Positions 17,832 through 26,863 of a DNA stretch of 64,000 nucleotides are shown here, piece by piece. Position 1 is the first letter of the stretch; each line of letters starts with the position of its first letter. The notes beneath the pieces were generated by a model. That model saw only the letters and a program-made list of their open reading frames with translations, did no database searches and was not told where the DNA came from. The position numbers and the translations under genes were made by a program. The stretch spans positions 1,922,001-1,986,000 of the forward strand of contig NZ_CP027707.1 of NCBI RefSeq assembly GCF_003850345.1. The letters are read 5' to 3'. Source of the stretch: Pseudomonas chlororaphis subsp. piscium (GTDB taxonomy: Bacteria > Pseudomonadota > Gammaproteobacteria > Pseudomonadales > Pseudomonadaceae).

Positions 17832-17847
17832 TGTACCGGTCGGTACA
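17832..17847 (-). promoter_or_regulatory. Perfect palindrome upstream of the EF-hand gene, candidate operator
   Basis: TGTACCG-GT-CGGTACA, 7-bp arms with a 2-bp centre, 90 bp upstream of the EF-hand gene start and just past the kinase stop. The form (ACCGGTCGGT core) is common among TetR-family operators. No TetR gene lies nearby, so the regulator would be encoded elsewhere. Confidence 0.4.
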
Positions 17848-17857
17848 CACGGGCGGT

Positions 17858-18904
17858 TCAGACGCGGGGCAGGCGCACCACGGTGGTCAGGCCACCGCCT
17901 GGGGTTTCTTCCAGGTGCAGTTGCCCGCCCAGGCGTTCGGCGGCCTCGCGGGCGATGGTCATGCCCAGGCCGACGCCGCCGGAGTTGCGGTTGCGCGAGC
18001 CTTCCAGCCGATAGAAGGGTTCGAACACTGCTTCGCGCTGGTCTTCGGCGATGCCCGGGCCATGGTCGATGACCCGGATCAGCACCTGCTCGCGACTGTC
18101 CTGCAGGCTGATGCGGGCATGCCCGGCATAACGCAGGGCATTGTCCAGCAGGTTGTTCAGGCAGGAGCGCAGGGCCATCGGCTGCACTTGCAGGGGCGAA
18201 CAATGGCCATTGGTCTGCACGTCGGCGCCCTGGTCCTGGGCGTTTTCACAAAGCGATTCCACCAGCGCCTGCACGTCCATCCACTGCAGCGCCTCGCTGG
18301 TGCGTTGTTCATGCAGGTAGCTCAGGGTCGCGTCGAGCATGCTGATCATGTCGTCGAGGTCCTGGCTCATCTGGCCCTGCAGCTTGTGGTCTTCGATCTG
18401 TTCCAGTCGTAGCTTGAGGCGCGACAAGGGCGTGCGCAGGTCATGGGAAACCGCGCCGAGCATGCGCCCGCGCTGCTTGACCTGCTCCTGGATGCGCCGT
18501 TGCATCAGGTTGAAGGTGTGGGCCGCCTGTCGCGCTTCCCGCGGGCCGGACTCGTCTAGCGGCGGGCTGTCGAGGTCTTCGCTGAGGCGCTCGGCGGCAT
18601 CGCTCAGGCGCTGGATCGGCCGGGTCAGCAGCTTGGCGCCGTACCAGGCGGCGATGATCAGCGAGATGAACTGGAAGGTCAGCGGCACGATCGGCCCGCC
18701 GAACCAGGGGCGCGGCGGTCGCGGCTCGAAACGACCGCCGCCGGGCAGCGGCTGGCCGCTGAATTCACCGGCCGGCGGGCGCGGAGGCGGAGGAGGCGGG
18801 CCGTAGAGGCGGAACCAGAAGAAGGCGAGCAGGTGGGCGAGCACGATCGCGATCAGCAACACCCCGAACAGGCGGCCGAACAACGTATCGAAGCGCCCAC
18901 GCAT
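17858..18904 (-). CDS. EnvZ-type sensor histidine kinase
   Basis: A 348-residue inner-membrane kinase. TM1 is about residues 12-34, followed by a short periplasmic loop of some 40 residues that is extremely proline-rich (PPPPPPRPP and more), TM2 at about 70-92, HAMP, HisKA with the acceptor His in GAVSHDLRTPLSRLKLRLEQ, and an HATPase domain with DHGPGIAEDQRE, FYRLEGSRN and GGVGLGMTIA. The short loop suggests that it senses membrane state, ions or an interacting protein, not a small ligand in a dedicated domain. Its ATG overlaps the stop of the response regulator gene (ATGA), so they are one coupled pair. Confidence 0.9.
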   Translation of the reverse strand: MRGRFDTLFGRLFGVLLIAIVLAHLLAFFWFRLYGPPPPPPRPPAGEFSGQPLPGGGRFEPRPPRPWFGGPIVPLTFQFISLIIAAWYGAKLLTRPIQRLSDAAERLSEDLDSPPLDESGPREARQAAHTFNLMQRRIQEQVKQRGRMLGAVSHDLRTPLSRLKLRLEQIEDHKLQGQMSQDLDDMISMLDATLSYLHEQRTSEALQWMDVQALVESLCENAQDQGADVQTNGHCSPLQVQPMALRSCLNNLLDNALRYAGHARISLQDSREQVLIRVIDHGPGIAEDQREAVFEPFYRLEGSRNRNSGGVGLGMTIAREAAERLGGQLHLEETPGGGLTTVVRLPRV

Positions 18905-19668
18905 CAGCCGATGTCTCGGGCGTCGAACAGGTAGCCTTCACCGCGTACGGTCTTGATCAGCTGCGGCGATTTCGGGTCGTCGCCGAGCTTCTGCCGCAGG
19001 CGCGAGACCAGCAGGTCGATGCTGCGATCGAAGGCTTCGATGGAGCGGCCACGGGCGGCGTCCAGCAACTGTTCGCGGCTCAGCACCCGGCGCGGGCGTT
19101 CGATGAACACCCAGAGCAGGCGGAACTCGGCGTTGGACAGCGGCACCACCAGACCGTCGGCGGAGATCAGCTGGCGCAGCACGCTGTTCAGGCGCCAGTT
19201 GTCGAAGCGGATATTGGCCCGCTGTTCGGTGCGGTCGTCGCGGACCCGGCGCAGGATGGTCTGGATCCGCGCCACCAGTTCCCGGGGCTCGAAGGGCTTG
19301 GCCATGTAGTCGTCGGCCCCCAGTTCCAGGCCGATGATCCGGTCGGTGGGCTCGCAACGGGCGGTGAGCATCAGGATCGGGATGTCCGACTCGGTGCGCA
19401 GCCAGCGGCACAGGGACAGGCCGTCTTCGCCAGGCAGCATCAGGTCGAGCACCACCACGTCGAAGTGTTCCGCCTGCAAGGCCTGGCGCATCGCCGCTCC
19501 GTCGGTCACGCCGGTGGCGTGGATATTGAAGCGGGCCAGGTAGTCGATCAGCAGTTCGCGGATCGGTACATCGTCGTCGACGATCAGCGCCCGGGTGTTC
19601 CAGCGCTTGTCGTCACCCGTGCCAGGTGCTTTCTGATCGTCATTGAGGGGAGCTGGAATGTTGTGCAT
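18904..19668 (-). CDS. OmpR/PhoB-family response regulator
   Basis: A 254-residue transcription factor. After an unusual 25-residue N-terminal extension (MHNIPAPLNDDQKAPGTGDD) comes a receiver with the acidic pair VDDDVPI, acceptor Asp in VVVLDLMLPGEDG, Thr in ILMLTARCE and Lys in YMAKPFEPRE, then a winged-helix DNA-binding domain ending RGEGYLFDARD. It is activated by the downstream kinase with which it overlaps. OmpR-like by sequence style; the regulon is not known, the neighbouring EF-hand gene being one candidate. The extension could mean that the true start is a later codon, but the first in-frame alternative would cut into the receiver. Confidence 0.92.
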   Translation of the reverse strand: MHNIPAPLNDDQKAPGTGDDKRWNTRALIVDDDVPIRELLIDYLARFNIHATGVTDGAAMRQALQAEHFDVVVLDLMLPGEDGLSLCRWLRTESDIPILMLTARCEPTDRIIGLELGADDYMAKPFEPRELVARIQTILRRVRDDRTEQRANIRFDNWRLNSVLRQLISADGLVVPLSNAEFRLLWVFIERPRRVLSREQLLDAARGRSIEAFDRSIDLLVSRLRQKLGDDPKSPQLIKTVRGEGYLFDARDIG

Positions 19669-19983
19669 GCGTGCGATCGTCTGCCAGGTAGGCTGCCTAC
19701 CACAAAGAGGGGCGGCGAGGTGGTGGCTTCAGCATAGGCGTCCGGCCCTGGGGCTGGAAGTGCTGTTCGGGGGTGTTGCGGCTGGCGAGGGTAGCCGGGC
19801 TGGTTGTTGTCGGCGTGTCGGGAGTGTATCGGGCTCGACACAATTGCCGCCAGGCTCGGGCATTTGCGTGGTTTTATCGATACGGGAGCTGCCGTTGGTG
19901 ATGAATTACCGATCATCGGGTCCCGGAGCGCCGCCGCTTGCGCTACAATCCGCGCCGATTTCGACTTGCCTGAGAGCCCCTTC
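19669..19983. other. Divergent intergenic region, response regulator / pyrF
   Basis: 315 bp with no supportable gene. It holds a weak inverted repeat (GTGTCG at 19815 and CGACAC at 19836) and the pyrF -10 box TACAAT at 19944-19949, which would give a leader of about 28 nt. No clear -35 hexamer, and no recognised promoter for the leftward regulator gene. Confidence 0.5.
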
Positions 19984-20682
19984 ATGTCCGCTTGCCAGAC
20001 TCCTATCATCGTCGCCCTGGACTTTCCCACCCGTGACGCCGCACTGAAACTGGCCGATCAGCTGGACCCCAAGCTGTGCCGGGTCAAAGTCGGCAAGGAA
20101 CTGTTCACCAGTTGCGCTTCGGAAATCGTCGGCACCTTGCGCGACAAGGGTTTTGAAGTCTTCCTCGACCTGAAATTCCATGACATCCCCAACACCACCG
20201 CGATGGCCGTCAAGGCTGCCGCGGAGATGGGTGTGTGGATGGTCAATGTGCACTGCTCCGGCGGTTTGCGCATGATGGCGGCCTGCCGCGAAGTGCTCGA
20301 CCAGCGCAGCGGCCCGAAACCGCTGCTGATCGGCGTGACCGTGCTGACCAGCATGGAGCGTGAAGACTTGGCCGGTATCGGCCTGGATATCGAGCCGCAG
20401 GAGCAGGTGCTGCGCCTGGCCGCCTTGGCGGAAAAGGCCGGCATGGACGGCCTGGTCTGCTCGGCCCTGGAAGCCCAGGCCCTGAAGGCCGCGCACCCGT
20501 CGCTGCAACTGGTGACCCCGGGGATCCGTCCGGCGGGCAGCGCCCAGGACGACCAGCGGCGCATCCTCACCCCGCGCCAGGCGCTGGATGCTGGTTCCGA
20601 TTACCTGGTGATCGGCCGTCCGATCAGCCAGGCGGCGGACCCGGCCAAGGCCCTGGCGGCTGTGGTGGCCGAGCTGGCGTAA
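19984..20682 (+). CDS. pyrF: Orotidine 5'-phosphate decarboxylase (PyrF)
   Basis: Cytoplasmic TIM-barrel enzyme that converts OMP to UMP in the last step of de novo pyrimidine synthesis. 232 residues, the bacterial group length. Substrate-binding VALDFPTRD is at the N-terminus, the catalytic Asp-Lys-Asp array is in [12 protein letters not shown], and the phosphate-gripper TPGIRP and VIGRPI lie near the C-terminus. The start was placed at [14 protein letters not shown]; an open frame continues 60 codons upstream but covers the promoter. Confidence 0.97.
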   Translation: MSACQTPIIVALDFPTRDAALKLADQLDPKLCRVKVGKELFTSCASEIVGTLRDKGFEVFLDLKFHDIPNTTAMAVKAAAEMGVWMVNVHCSGGLRMMAACREVLDQRSGPKPLLIGVTVLTSMEREDLAGIGLDIEPQEQVLRLAALAEKAGMDGLVCSALEAQALKAAHPSLQLVTPGIRPAGSAQDDQRRILTPRQALDAGSDYLVIGRPISQAADPAKALAAVVAELA

Positions 20683-20694
20683 GCCGCAAAGACA

Positions 20695-20754
20695 ATCGCG
20701 GGTAAGCCTCGCTCCTCATCTTCTGTAGGAGCGAGAGCGAGGCTTGCCCGCGAT
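20695..20754. repeat. REP doublet downstream of pyrF, with a short internal duplication
   Basis: Two inverted REP copies (ATCGCGGGTAAGCCTCGCTC and a copy ending AGGCTTGCCCGCGAT). The right copy carries an extra 6 bp (GAGCGAGAGCGAGG instead of GAGCGAGG), and the left has GGTAAG where the doublet at 10045-10134 has GGCAAG. Lies between convergent pyrF and an oxidoreductase gene, and may shape both transcript ends. Confidence 0.85.
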
Positions 20755-20773
20755 GCTTTTCAGCCCTCGATGT

Positions 20774-21781
20774 TCAATCGACCTTCAGCACCAGCTTGCC
20801 GAAGTTCTCGCCGCTGAACAGCTTGGCCAGCGTTTCCGGGAAAGTCTCCAGCCCCTCGACAATATCCTCCTTGCTCTTGAGCTGCCCCTTGGCCATCCAG
20901 CCGGCCATTTCCTGCCCGGCGGCGGCGAACTGGGCCGCATAGTCCATCACCACAAAACCTTCCATGCGCGCGCGATTGACCAGCAACGACAGGTAGTTGG
21001 CCGGGCCCTTGACCGCTTCCTTATTGTTGTACTGGCTGATGGCGCCGCAGATCACCACCCGGGCCTTGAAGTTCAGGCGGCTGAGCACGGCATCGAGAAT
21101 GTCGCCGCCGACGTTGTCGAAATACACGTCGACGCCTTTCGGGCATTCGCGCTTGAGGCCGGCGTGAATGTCTTCGCTCTTGTAGTCGATGGCCCCGTCG
21201 AAGCCCAGTTCGTCGATCAGGAACTTGCATTTGTCCTGGCCGCCGGCGATGCCGACCACTCGGCAGCCTTTGATCTTGGCGATCTGCCCGGCAATGCTGC
21301 CCACCGCGCCGGCCGCGCCCGACAGCACCACGGTTTCACCGGCTTTTGGCGCGCCGACGTCCAGCAGGGCGAAATAGGCGGTCATGCCGGTCATGCCCAG
21401 GGCCGACAGGTAGCGCGGCAGTGGCGCCAGTTTTGGATCGACCTTGTAGAAGCCGCGGGGCTCGCCGAGGAAATAGTCCTGTACCCCCAGGGCGCCATTG
21501 ACGTAGTCGCCGACGGCGAAGCCGGGGTTGTTCGAGGCGATCACCTGGCCCACGCCCAGGGCGCGCATCACTTCACCGATGCCCACCGGCGGGATGTAGG
21601 ACTTGCCTTCGTTCATCCAGCCGCGCATGGCCGGGTCGAGGGACAGGTATTGGTTCTTCACCAGGATCTGCCCAGCCGCCGGTTCGCCGACGGGAACCTG
21701 CTGGTAGGTGAAGGTTTCGCGGGTCGCCGCGCCCACCGGGCGTTTGGCGAGCAGGAACTGGCGATTGGTCTGGGTGGTCAT
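20774..21781 (-). CDS. NADP-dependent oxidoreductase, MDR superfamily (CurA/leukotriene B4 dehydrogenase-like)
   Basis: A 335-residue zinc-independent medium-chain reductase. It has the N-terminal GroES-like fold (NRQFLLAKRPVG; YLSLDPAMRGWMN, a family hallmark), the coenzyme motif SGAAGAVGSIAGQIAKIKG followed by VVGIAGGQDKC, and a C-terminal IVEGLETFPETLAKLFSGEN. Members reduce the double bond of alpha,beta-unsaturated ketones or aldehydes with NADPH (E. coli CurA, mammalian PTGR). Cytoplasmic, detoxifying in most cases. ATG at 21781 was preferred; a GTG three codons upstream is possible. Confidence 0.9.
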   Translation of the reverse strand: MTTQTNRQFLLAKRPVGAATRETFTYQQVPVGEPAAGQILVKNQYLSLDPAMRGWMNEGKSYIPPVGIGEVMRALGVGQVIASNNPGFAVGDYVNGALGVQDYFLGEPRGFYKVDPKLAPLPRYLSALGMTGMTAYFALLDVGAPKAGETVVLSGAAGAVGSIAGQIAKIKGCRVVGIAGGQDKCKFLIDELGFDGAIDYKSEDIHAGLKRECPKGVDVYFDNVGGDILDAVLSRLNFKARVVICGAISQYNNKEAVKGPANYLSLLVNRARMEGFVVMDYAAQFAAAGQEMAGWMAKGQLKSKEDIVEGLETFPETLAKLFSGENFGKLVLKVD

Positions 21782-22014
21782 GGCAGGCACTCGAGGATCA
21801 ATGGAACCCTAGTTGATAGACCTTCAGCCCTGATGCCGCAAGGTTTGCCGCTGTAGCGAATAGCTGTCGATCCAGAGACGTGATGGTCCTATGGGGGCCT
21901 TCATCACCATCGCGGATAAGTGGGCAACCGGCCCTCTGATAGTGCTGCCGCGTGCTCATTGCCTGTGCCTAGACTGGGCGAATCCGATCCATGCATTCCA
22001 TCGAGGGCATCACC

Positions 22015-22776
22015 ATGAGCATGACGTTTTCCGGCCAGGTCGTTTTGGTCACCGGCGCAGCGGCGGGTATTGGCCGGGCCACGGCCCTGGCTTTCGCCGC
22101 GGAGGGCCTGAAAGTGGTGGCGGCCGACCTGGACGTCGCCGGTGGCGAGGGCACGGTGCAATTGATTCGCGCCGCCGGTGGCGAGGCGTCGTTCGTGCGT
22201 TGCAACGTCACCGACGAGGCGGATGTGCAGAACCTGATGGCGCAGGTGGTGAGCCGCTACGGCCGCCTCGACTATGCCTTCAATAACGCCGGGATCGAAA
22301 TCGAGAAGGGCAAGCTGGCGGACGGCACCCTGGACGAGTTCGACGCGATCATGGCGGTCAACGTCAAGGGCGTCTGGCTGTGCATGAAACATCAGCTGCC
22401 GCTGATGCTCGCCCAGGGTGGCGGGGCTATCGTCAACACCGCATCGGTGGCTGGCCTTGGCGCGGCGCCGAAGATGAGCATCTATGCCGCCTCCAAGCAT
22501 GCGGTGATTGGCCTGACCAAGTCGGCGGCCATCGAGTACGCGAAGAAGAAAATCCGGGTCAACGCGGTGTGCCCGGCGGTGATCGATACCGATATGTTCC
22601 GCCGTGCCTACGAGGCCGATCCGAAGAAAGCCGAATTCGCCGCGGCCATGCACCCGGTCGGGCGGATCGGTAAGGTCGAGGAGATCGCCAGCGCGGTGCT
22701 GTATCTGTGCAGCGACGGCGCGGCCTTCACCACTGGCCATGCGCTGGCGGTCGACGGTGGCGCCACCGCCATCTGA
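22015..22776 (+). CDS. Short-chain dehydrogenase/reductase (SDR)
   Basis: A 253-residue classical SDR with the coenzyme-binding motif TGAAAGIGRATA, NNAGIE, the catalytic Ser in NTASVAGLG, the YAASK active site and the PAVIDTDMF segment. Asp after the second strand (AADLDVAG) favours NAD(H). GAGGGC is placed 6 nt before the chosen ATG; another ATG eight codons upstream is less well placed. A SDR of the cyclopentanol/glucose dehydrogenase-like type; substrate unknown. It stands alone between divergent and codirectional neighbours. Confidence 0.9.
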   Translation: MSMTFSGQVVLVTGAAAGIGRATALAFAAEGLKVVAADLDVAGGEGTVQLIRAAGGEASFVRCNVTDEADVQNLMAQVVSRYGRLDYAFNNAGIEIEKGKLADGTLDEFDAIMAVNVKGVWLCMKHQLPLMLAQGGGAIVNTASVAGLGAAPKMSIYAASKHAVIGLTKSAAIEYAKKKIRVNAVCPAVIDTDMFRRAYEADPKKAEFAAAMHPVGRIGKVEEIASAVLYLCSDGAAFTTGHALAVDGGATAI

Positions 22777-22983
22777 GGCTGGCGTGCCTTATGGACGGCC
22801 CTGGTGAGCGAGCATTGCCAGGGCTGTACCGGATCGACCTCGACCATTCTGAAAACGACCTGAACGTAGCTTTTTGCCATTATTCCGACGCCAGAGACTT
22901 GTGCTCCAGTACAGCCCGTTGCGAACCTGCAAAGCTGGACAATGGCCCTGTCGCCATTGGGGACTGGAAGGGGACTGAGCGCA

Positions 22984-24948
22984 ATGAATTCGGCCACGAA
23001 CGGACGTTTTGCCAACCTCGGCATGGCGAAAAAACTGGGTGTCGGTTTCACCCTGGTGCTGCTTCTGACGGCGCTGGTGGCCGCCATAGGCGTCTGGTCC
23101 CTGCAGACCATCAGCCAGCGTTTCGATGGCCTCAAGCAGATGTCGTCGCTCAACAGCGGCCTGCTCAAGGTCCGTCTGCTCGAGCAGAACTATGCCTTGC
23201 ACGGCGACGCAAAAACCGCAGACGCCTTGCACGAGGGCGTCGATGGCCTGCTGGGCCTGGCGGCGCAGCTCAAGGAGCGCTCGGCGGCGAACGTGCCGGT
23301 AATGACCGACGTCGAGCAGGCGCTGGGGGCCTACCGCAAGGCCTTCGACGAGTTCGTCGAGCTGACCCAGGCCAAGGACCTGGCGTTGGAAATGGCCAGT
23401 TGGTCGGTGTCCAGCGTGGCCAACAACCTCGACGTGCTGCAGGCCGGTCTGGCCGACGACGGCACCTATAGCCTCAAGGAGTCCGCCGGCAAGGAGGGCA
23501 GCGAGTTCGTCGAGCAGGCCAATCAGGTCAGCCAGGTCTCGCGCTTGATGCTGCAAGCCATGAACGAAGCCCGGGTGCGCCTGGACCAGAGCCGCAAGGG
23601 CGAGGAAGAAGTCGAGCAGGGCAAGATCGAGCAGGCCGACCAGGCCCTGGCCCAGGCCGAGCAGCTCAAGACTGTGGTCAAGGACGCCGGTTATCAGACC
23701 GTACTCAACGAGGTGGTCGGGCATATAGGTAGCTTCAGCGAAAAGCTTGCCGAATACACCGGCTTGCTGGCACAGGAGAAAAAGGTCTATCAGCAGCTGC
23801 ACGAGCGCGCCACGCAAGTGATGGAGCGGGTCGACCAGGCGTACGACGCGCAGGATCAGTCGATGCAGGCGGAGCTGAAAAAGAACTCGTTGCTGATCAT
23901 CGCGTCCTCGGCCCTGGCATTGCTGGTGGGCGTGTTGGCGGCCTGGATCATTACCCGCTTGATCGTCACTCCGTTGCGCAGCGTGATGCGCGTGGCGCAG
24001 CAGATCGCCGCCGGCGACCTGAGCGCGACGGTGGAGGTGACGCGCCGGGATGAAATCGGCCAGTTGATGCTGGCCATGCAACAGATGGGCAGTGGCCTGA
24101 GCGGTATTGTCAGCGGCCTGCAGGCGGGTATCGAGCAGTTGGCCAGCTCCGCCCAGTCGCTGTCGGCGGTGACCGAGCAGACCAATCTGGAAGTCAGCAG
24201 CCAGAAGGAAGAAACCGAACAGGTGGCGACGGCGATGAACCAGATGACCGCCACCGTGCACGATGTCGCGCGCAACGCTGAAGAAGCCGCGCAGGCGGCG
24301 CAGACCGCTGACGACAAGGTCGAAAGCGGCCAGCAGGTGGTGCGCCAGAGCATGCAGCGCATCGAGCAGTTGGCGGATTCAGCCACCAGTGCCAGCTCCA
24401 GCATCGAAAGCCTCAGCGCCGAGATCCAGAACATCGGCACGGTGCTCAGTGTGATCAAGAGTGTCGCCGAGCAGACCAACCTGCTGGCGCTGAACGCGGC
24501 CATCGAAGCGGCGCGCGCCGGCGAGCAGGGCAGGGGCTTCGCGGTGGTTGCCGACGAAGTGCGGGCCCTGGCCAAGCGCACCCAGCAATCCACCGAGGAG
24601 ATCGAGCGCCTGGTCAGTGCCCTGCGTTCGGCGGCGCAGTCCTCGGTGCAGCAGATCCAGAGCAGCGGCGAACTGGTCAAGCTGGCGGTCAGCGATGCGC
24701 TGCAGACCGAAAGCGCGCTGGGCAGCATTGCCACGGCGGTGTCGCTGATTCAGCAGATGAACCAGCAGATCGCTGCTGCCGCCGAGCAACAGAGTTCAGT
24801 CGCCGAAGAGATCAATCGCAGCGTCACCAGCATCCGCGCTAGCGCCGATCAGTCGTCGCTGGCCATGCAAGGCAATGCGGCGTCGAGCATCGAGCTGGCG
24901 CAGTTGGGGGCGGAGTTGAAGGGGATGGTCGGGCATTTCCGGTTGTAA
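22984..24948 (+). CDS. Methyl-accepting chemotaxis protein with a large periplasmic sensor domain
   Basis: A 654-residue inner-membrane chemoreceptor: TM1 at about 17-37 ([20 protein letters not shown]), an all-helical periplasmic domain of roughly 260 residues, TM2 near 300-322 ([20 protein letters not shown]), HAMP, and a signalling domain with the conserved tip [18 protein letters not shown]. The size and helical character of the sensor domain fit the helical bimodular (HBM) class, whose P. putida member McpS binds TCA-cycle intermediates and a second ligand; the class assignment is by eye. No C-terminal pentapeptide. Start chosen at MNSATNGRF after a G-rich stretch (AAGGGGACTGAG). Confidence 0.92.
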   Translation: MNSATNGRFANLGMAKKLGVGFTLVLLLTALVAAIGVWSLQTISQRFDGLKQMSSLNSGLLKVRLLEQNYALHGDAKTADALHEGVDGLLGLAAQLKERSAANVPVMTDVEQALGAYRKAFDEFVELTQAKDLALEMASWSVSSVANNLDVLQAGLADDGTYSLKESAGKEGSEFVEQANQVSQVSRLMLQAMNEARVRLDQSRKGEEEVEQGKIEQADQALAQAEQLKTVVKDAGYQTVLNEVVGHIGSFSEKLAEYTGLLAQEKKVYQQLHERATQVMERVDQAYDAQDQSMQAELKKNSLLIIASSALALLVGVLAAWIITRLIVTPLRSVMRVAQQIAAGDLSATVEVTRRDEIGQLMLAMQQMGSGLSGIVSGLQAGIEQLASSAQSLSAVTEQTNLEVSSQKEETEQVATAMNQMTATVHDVARNAEEAAQAAQTADDKVESGQQVVRQSMQRIEQLADSATSASSSIESLSAEIQNIGTVLSVIKSVAEQTNLLALNAAIEAARAGEQGRGFAVVADEVRALAKRTQQSTEEIERLVSALRSAAQSSVQQIQSSGELVKLAVSDALQTESALGSIATAVSLIQQMNQQIAAAAEQQSSVAEEINRSVTSIRASADQSSLAMQGNAASSIELAQLGAELKGMVGHFRL

Positions 24949-24967
24949 TGCCGCGGATGCTTGCCAC

Positions 24968-25025
24968 AGGCTGCGCCGCCAGGGACGCAGCCTTATCGAC
25001 CGTGCCGCGCGAGTTGCTCGCGCGG
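24968..25025. terminator. Two stem-loops between convergent genes
   Basis: First AGGCTGCG/CGCAGCCT (24968-24993), then CCGCGCGAG/CTCGCGCGG with a 3-nt loop (25005-25025). No T-runs, but they sit exactly between the ends of the chemoreceptor gene and the leftward membrane protein gene. Confidence 0.5.
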
Positions 25026-25035
25026 CCGTTGCCGG

Positions 25036-25806
25036 TCAGTCGTAGATGGCTTTCTTCTTCCAGTCGGCGTCGGCTTCGACCACTTTCAGGCCTTCGGTCA
25101 ATTGGTTGACCTCGCCTTCGACCGGCTGGGTGGTGGTCAACACCATCGCGTTGGAGCGGGCCAGGAGTTTCTCCAGGTACTCCAGCTGTTCCCTATAGGT
25201 CGCCGGATCCGGCTGCTTGCGCAGATACTGCACGCCGCGCTCGAACGCCAGGCGCGCCTGGCCGGGTTGTTCCTGTTGCAGGGCGTACTGGCCGAGGTTG
25301 TTGAAGAACTCGATGTGCAGCAGCACCAGGATGTGGCGGATCTCCCGGATCCAGTGCTTGGCTTCGTTGGCCGGCAGGAAACCATCCTGGGCGGCGCGCG
25401 TCACCTGGCCATGCAGGGCTTCCAGGAGAAAGCGCACGTCCTTGGCCTTGGCCTCGGTCTGGATCGGGCAGGGCGGGTTGTTGACCGGGATTGATTCGCC
25501 CTGGCCGACCAGCGCGTTCAACTCGGCGATACGCGCCTTGAGCGCGGTATCGGACTTGTTCAGGTTCAACAGACGCTGAACGACGTTGAGCTCCAGGCGG
25601 GTTATCAGCAGCTTGAGCGCCGGCGACATGAACTGGCCGGGGAAGGTCTCGGTGATTTCGCCGCAGCGGCGCAGGCGGTCATTGAGTTCGACCTTGGTCC
25701 GGGCCTTTTCCAGTTTGTTGTTTTCCACCACATGGTTCATGTAGCCAATGGCGATCAATATTACGATCCCGGCTACTACTAGCAGGGTGATCATGAGTGG
25801 TGTCAC
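25036..25806 (-). CDS. Membrane-anchored protein of unknown function
   Basis: A 256-residue protein with one N-terminal membrane segment (about residues 5-24, ITLLVVAGIVILIAIGYMNH) and a long helical cytoplasmic or periplasmic domain rich in Leu, Glu and Arg (CGEITETFPGQFMSPALKLL; EFFNNLGQYALQQEQPGQAR, which resembles a tetratricopeptide unit). I do not recognise a named family, though I believe it is conserved in Pseudomonas. The GTG start at 25806 has AGAGG 9 nt before it; the ATG four codons later lacks a site at normal distance. Alone on its strand. Confidence 0.75.
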   Translation of the reverse strand: MTPLMITLLVVAGIVILIAIGYMNHVVENNKLEKARTKVELNDRLRRCGEITETFPGQFMSPALKLLITRLELNVVQRLLNLNKSDTALKARIAELNALVGQGESIPVNNPPCPIQTEAKAKDVRFLLEALHGQVTRAAQDGFLPANEAKHWIREIRHILVLLHIEFFNNLGQYALQQEQPGQARLAFERGVQYLRKQPDPATYREQLEYLEKLLARSNAMVLTTTQPVEGEVNQLTEGLKVVEADADWKKKAIYD

Positions 25807-26171
25807 CGTGTAAGACCTCTTTCTGGGGTTCGCGTACGAGTGGCGAGTGTAGTGACTTAGCCTTGGGGCGCCTAGCGCAGGTCGACGAGCAGAAACAGGC
25901 CGATTCTCTGCTTATATAGGAAATGTCTGGCTGGTTTCATATTGCCATCACCTAAGGATGTGGACTATAGCGCCTTGTCGAGTGTCAGAATATAGGCGTC
26001 AAGGCACAGGCTGCACAAATGCCCGAAAGGGCTCGCAAACCACCCCGAAGTCATTGATTTAAATAAATTTATATCAGGGGGTTGACGACCCTCCAATCCA
26101 TCCATAGAATGCGCGCCACTTGCAGCGTAAAGCACACAGCGAAACGCAGCAGGGAGTGAATGTTGTAGTGT
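25807..26171. other. Intergenic region upstream of the tRNA cluster
   Basis: 365 bp without a supportable gene. Apart from the tRNA promoter (26082-26110) it includes an A/T-rich tract (26059-26075, AAATAAATTTATAT) immediately upstream of the -35 box, which resembles an UP element. Confidence 0.6.
26082..26110 (+). promoter_or_regulatory. Promoter of the tRNA-Glu/tRNA-Gly cluster
   Basis: TTGACG (-35, 26082-26087), 17-bp spacer, TAGAAT (-10, 26105-26110), then a GC-rich discriminator (GCGCGCC), with an A/T-rich element upstream. This is a textbook stable-RNA sigma70 promoter, of the kind under stringent control. Confidence 0.85.
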
Positions 26172-26247
26172 GTCCCCTTCGTCTAGTGGCCTAGGACACC
26201 GCCCTTTCACGGCGGTAACAGGGGTTCGAGTCCCCTAGGGGACGCCA
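26172..26247 (+). tRNA. tRNA-Glu (TTC), copy 1
   Basis: 76 nt cloverleaf: acceptor GTCCCCT/AGGGGAC, anticodon stem CCGCC/GGCGG around the loop CTTTCAC (anticodon TTC at 26206-26208), T-loop GGTTCGAGTCC, discriminator G and encoded CCA. Confidence 0.98.
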
Positions 26248-26249
26248 AT

Positions 26250-26325
<76 letters not shown>

Positions 26326-26429
26326 ATTTTAAACGGCACTGCTTTCGGGCGGGGCTGAGTGAAACCAGAGCCAAGTCTTCGGATGCGGAACTGGACACCG
26401 AAACACACACCATGTGTTCCGGGTAGCGT
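26326..26429 (+). other. Spacer between the two tRNA units
   Basis: 104 bp transcribed spacer. No promoter was recognised here, so the second unit should be read from the promoter at 26082. Confidence 0.6.
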
Positions 26430-26505
26430 GTCCCCTTCGTCTAGTGGCCTAGGACACCGCCCTTTCACGGCGGTAACAGGGGTTCGAGTCCCCTAGGGGA
26501 CGCCA
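26430..26505 (+). tRNA. tRNA-Glu (TTC), copy 2
   Basis: Identical in sequence to the copy at 26172-26247, including encoded CCA. Confidence 0.98.
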
Positions 26506-26508
26506 TTT

Positions 26509-26584
<76 letters not shown>

Positions 26585-26590
26585 AACATA

Positions 26591-26654
26591 GAGCTACAGA
26601 TTCTCAAAGGTCTGTAGCTCATCGAAAAAGGGTCCCATTCGGGACCCTTTTTTC
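26591..26654 (+). terminator. Stem-loop plus rho-independent terminator after the tRNA cluster
   Basis: A perfect 10-bp stem GAGCTACAGA/TCTGTAGCTC (26591-26620) and then AAAAAGGGTCCC-ATTC-GGGACCCTTTTTT (26625-26653), a strong terminator. The first hairpin may mark the 3' processing limit. Confidence 0.92.
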
Positions 26655-26863
26655 GTTTCTGCCGGCAGTGGCCGAGCCTAGCTCCATTGTTCCCTGTAGC
26701 TCGGGATGACGCTGCTTTTCCCCTTGTCCTGTACGCTGCGCAGATGCTGCTCGGCGCCTGCATGCTCCTGACCCTGCGCCCAACCTTTGTGAGTGCGTAT
26801 TTGGCACAGGGTTTGCGACGGCATGGACCTGATTGACCATCGATAGAGTGGTGCGACCTTTAA

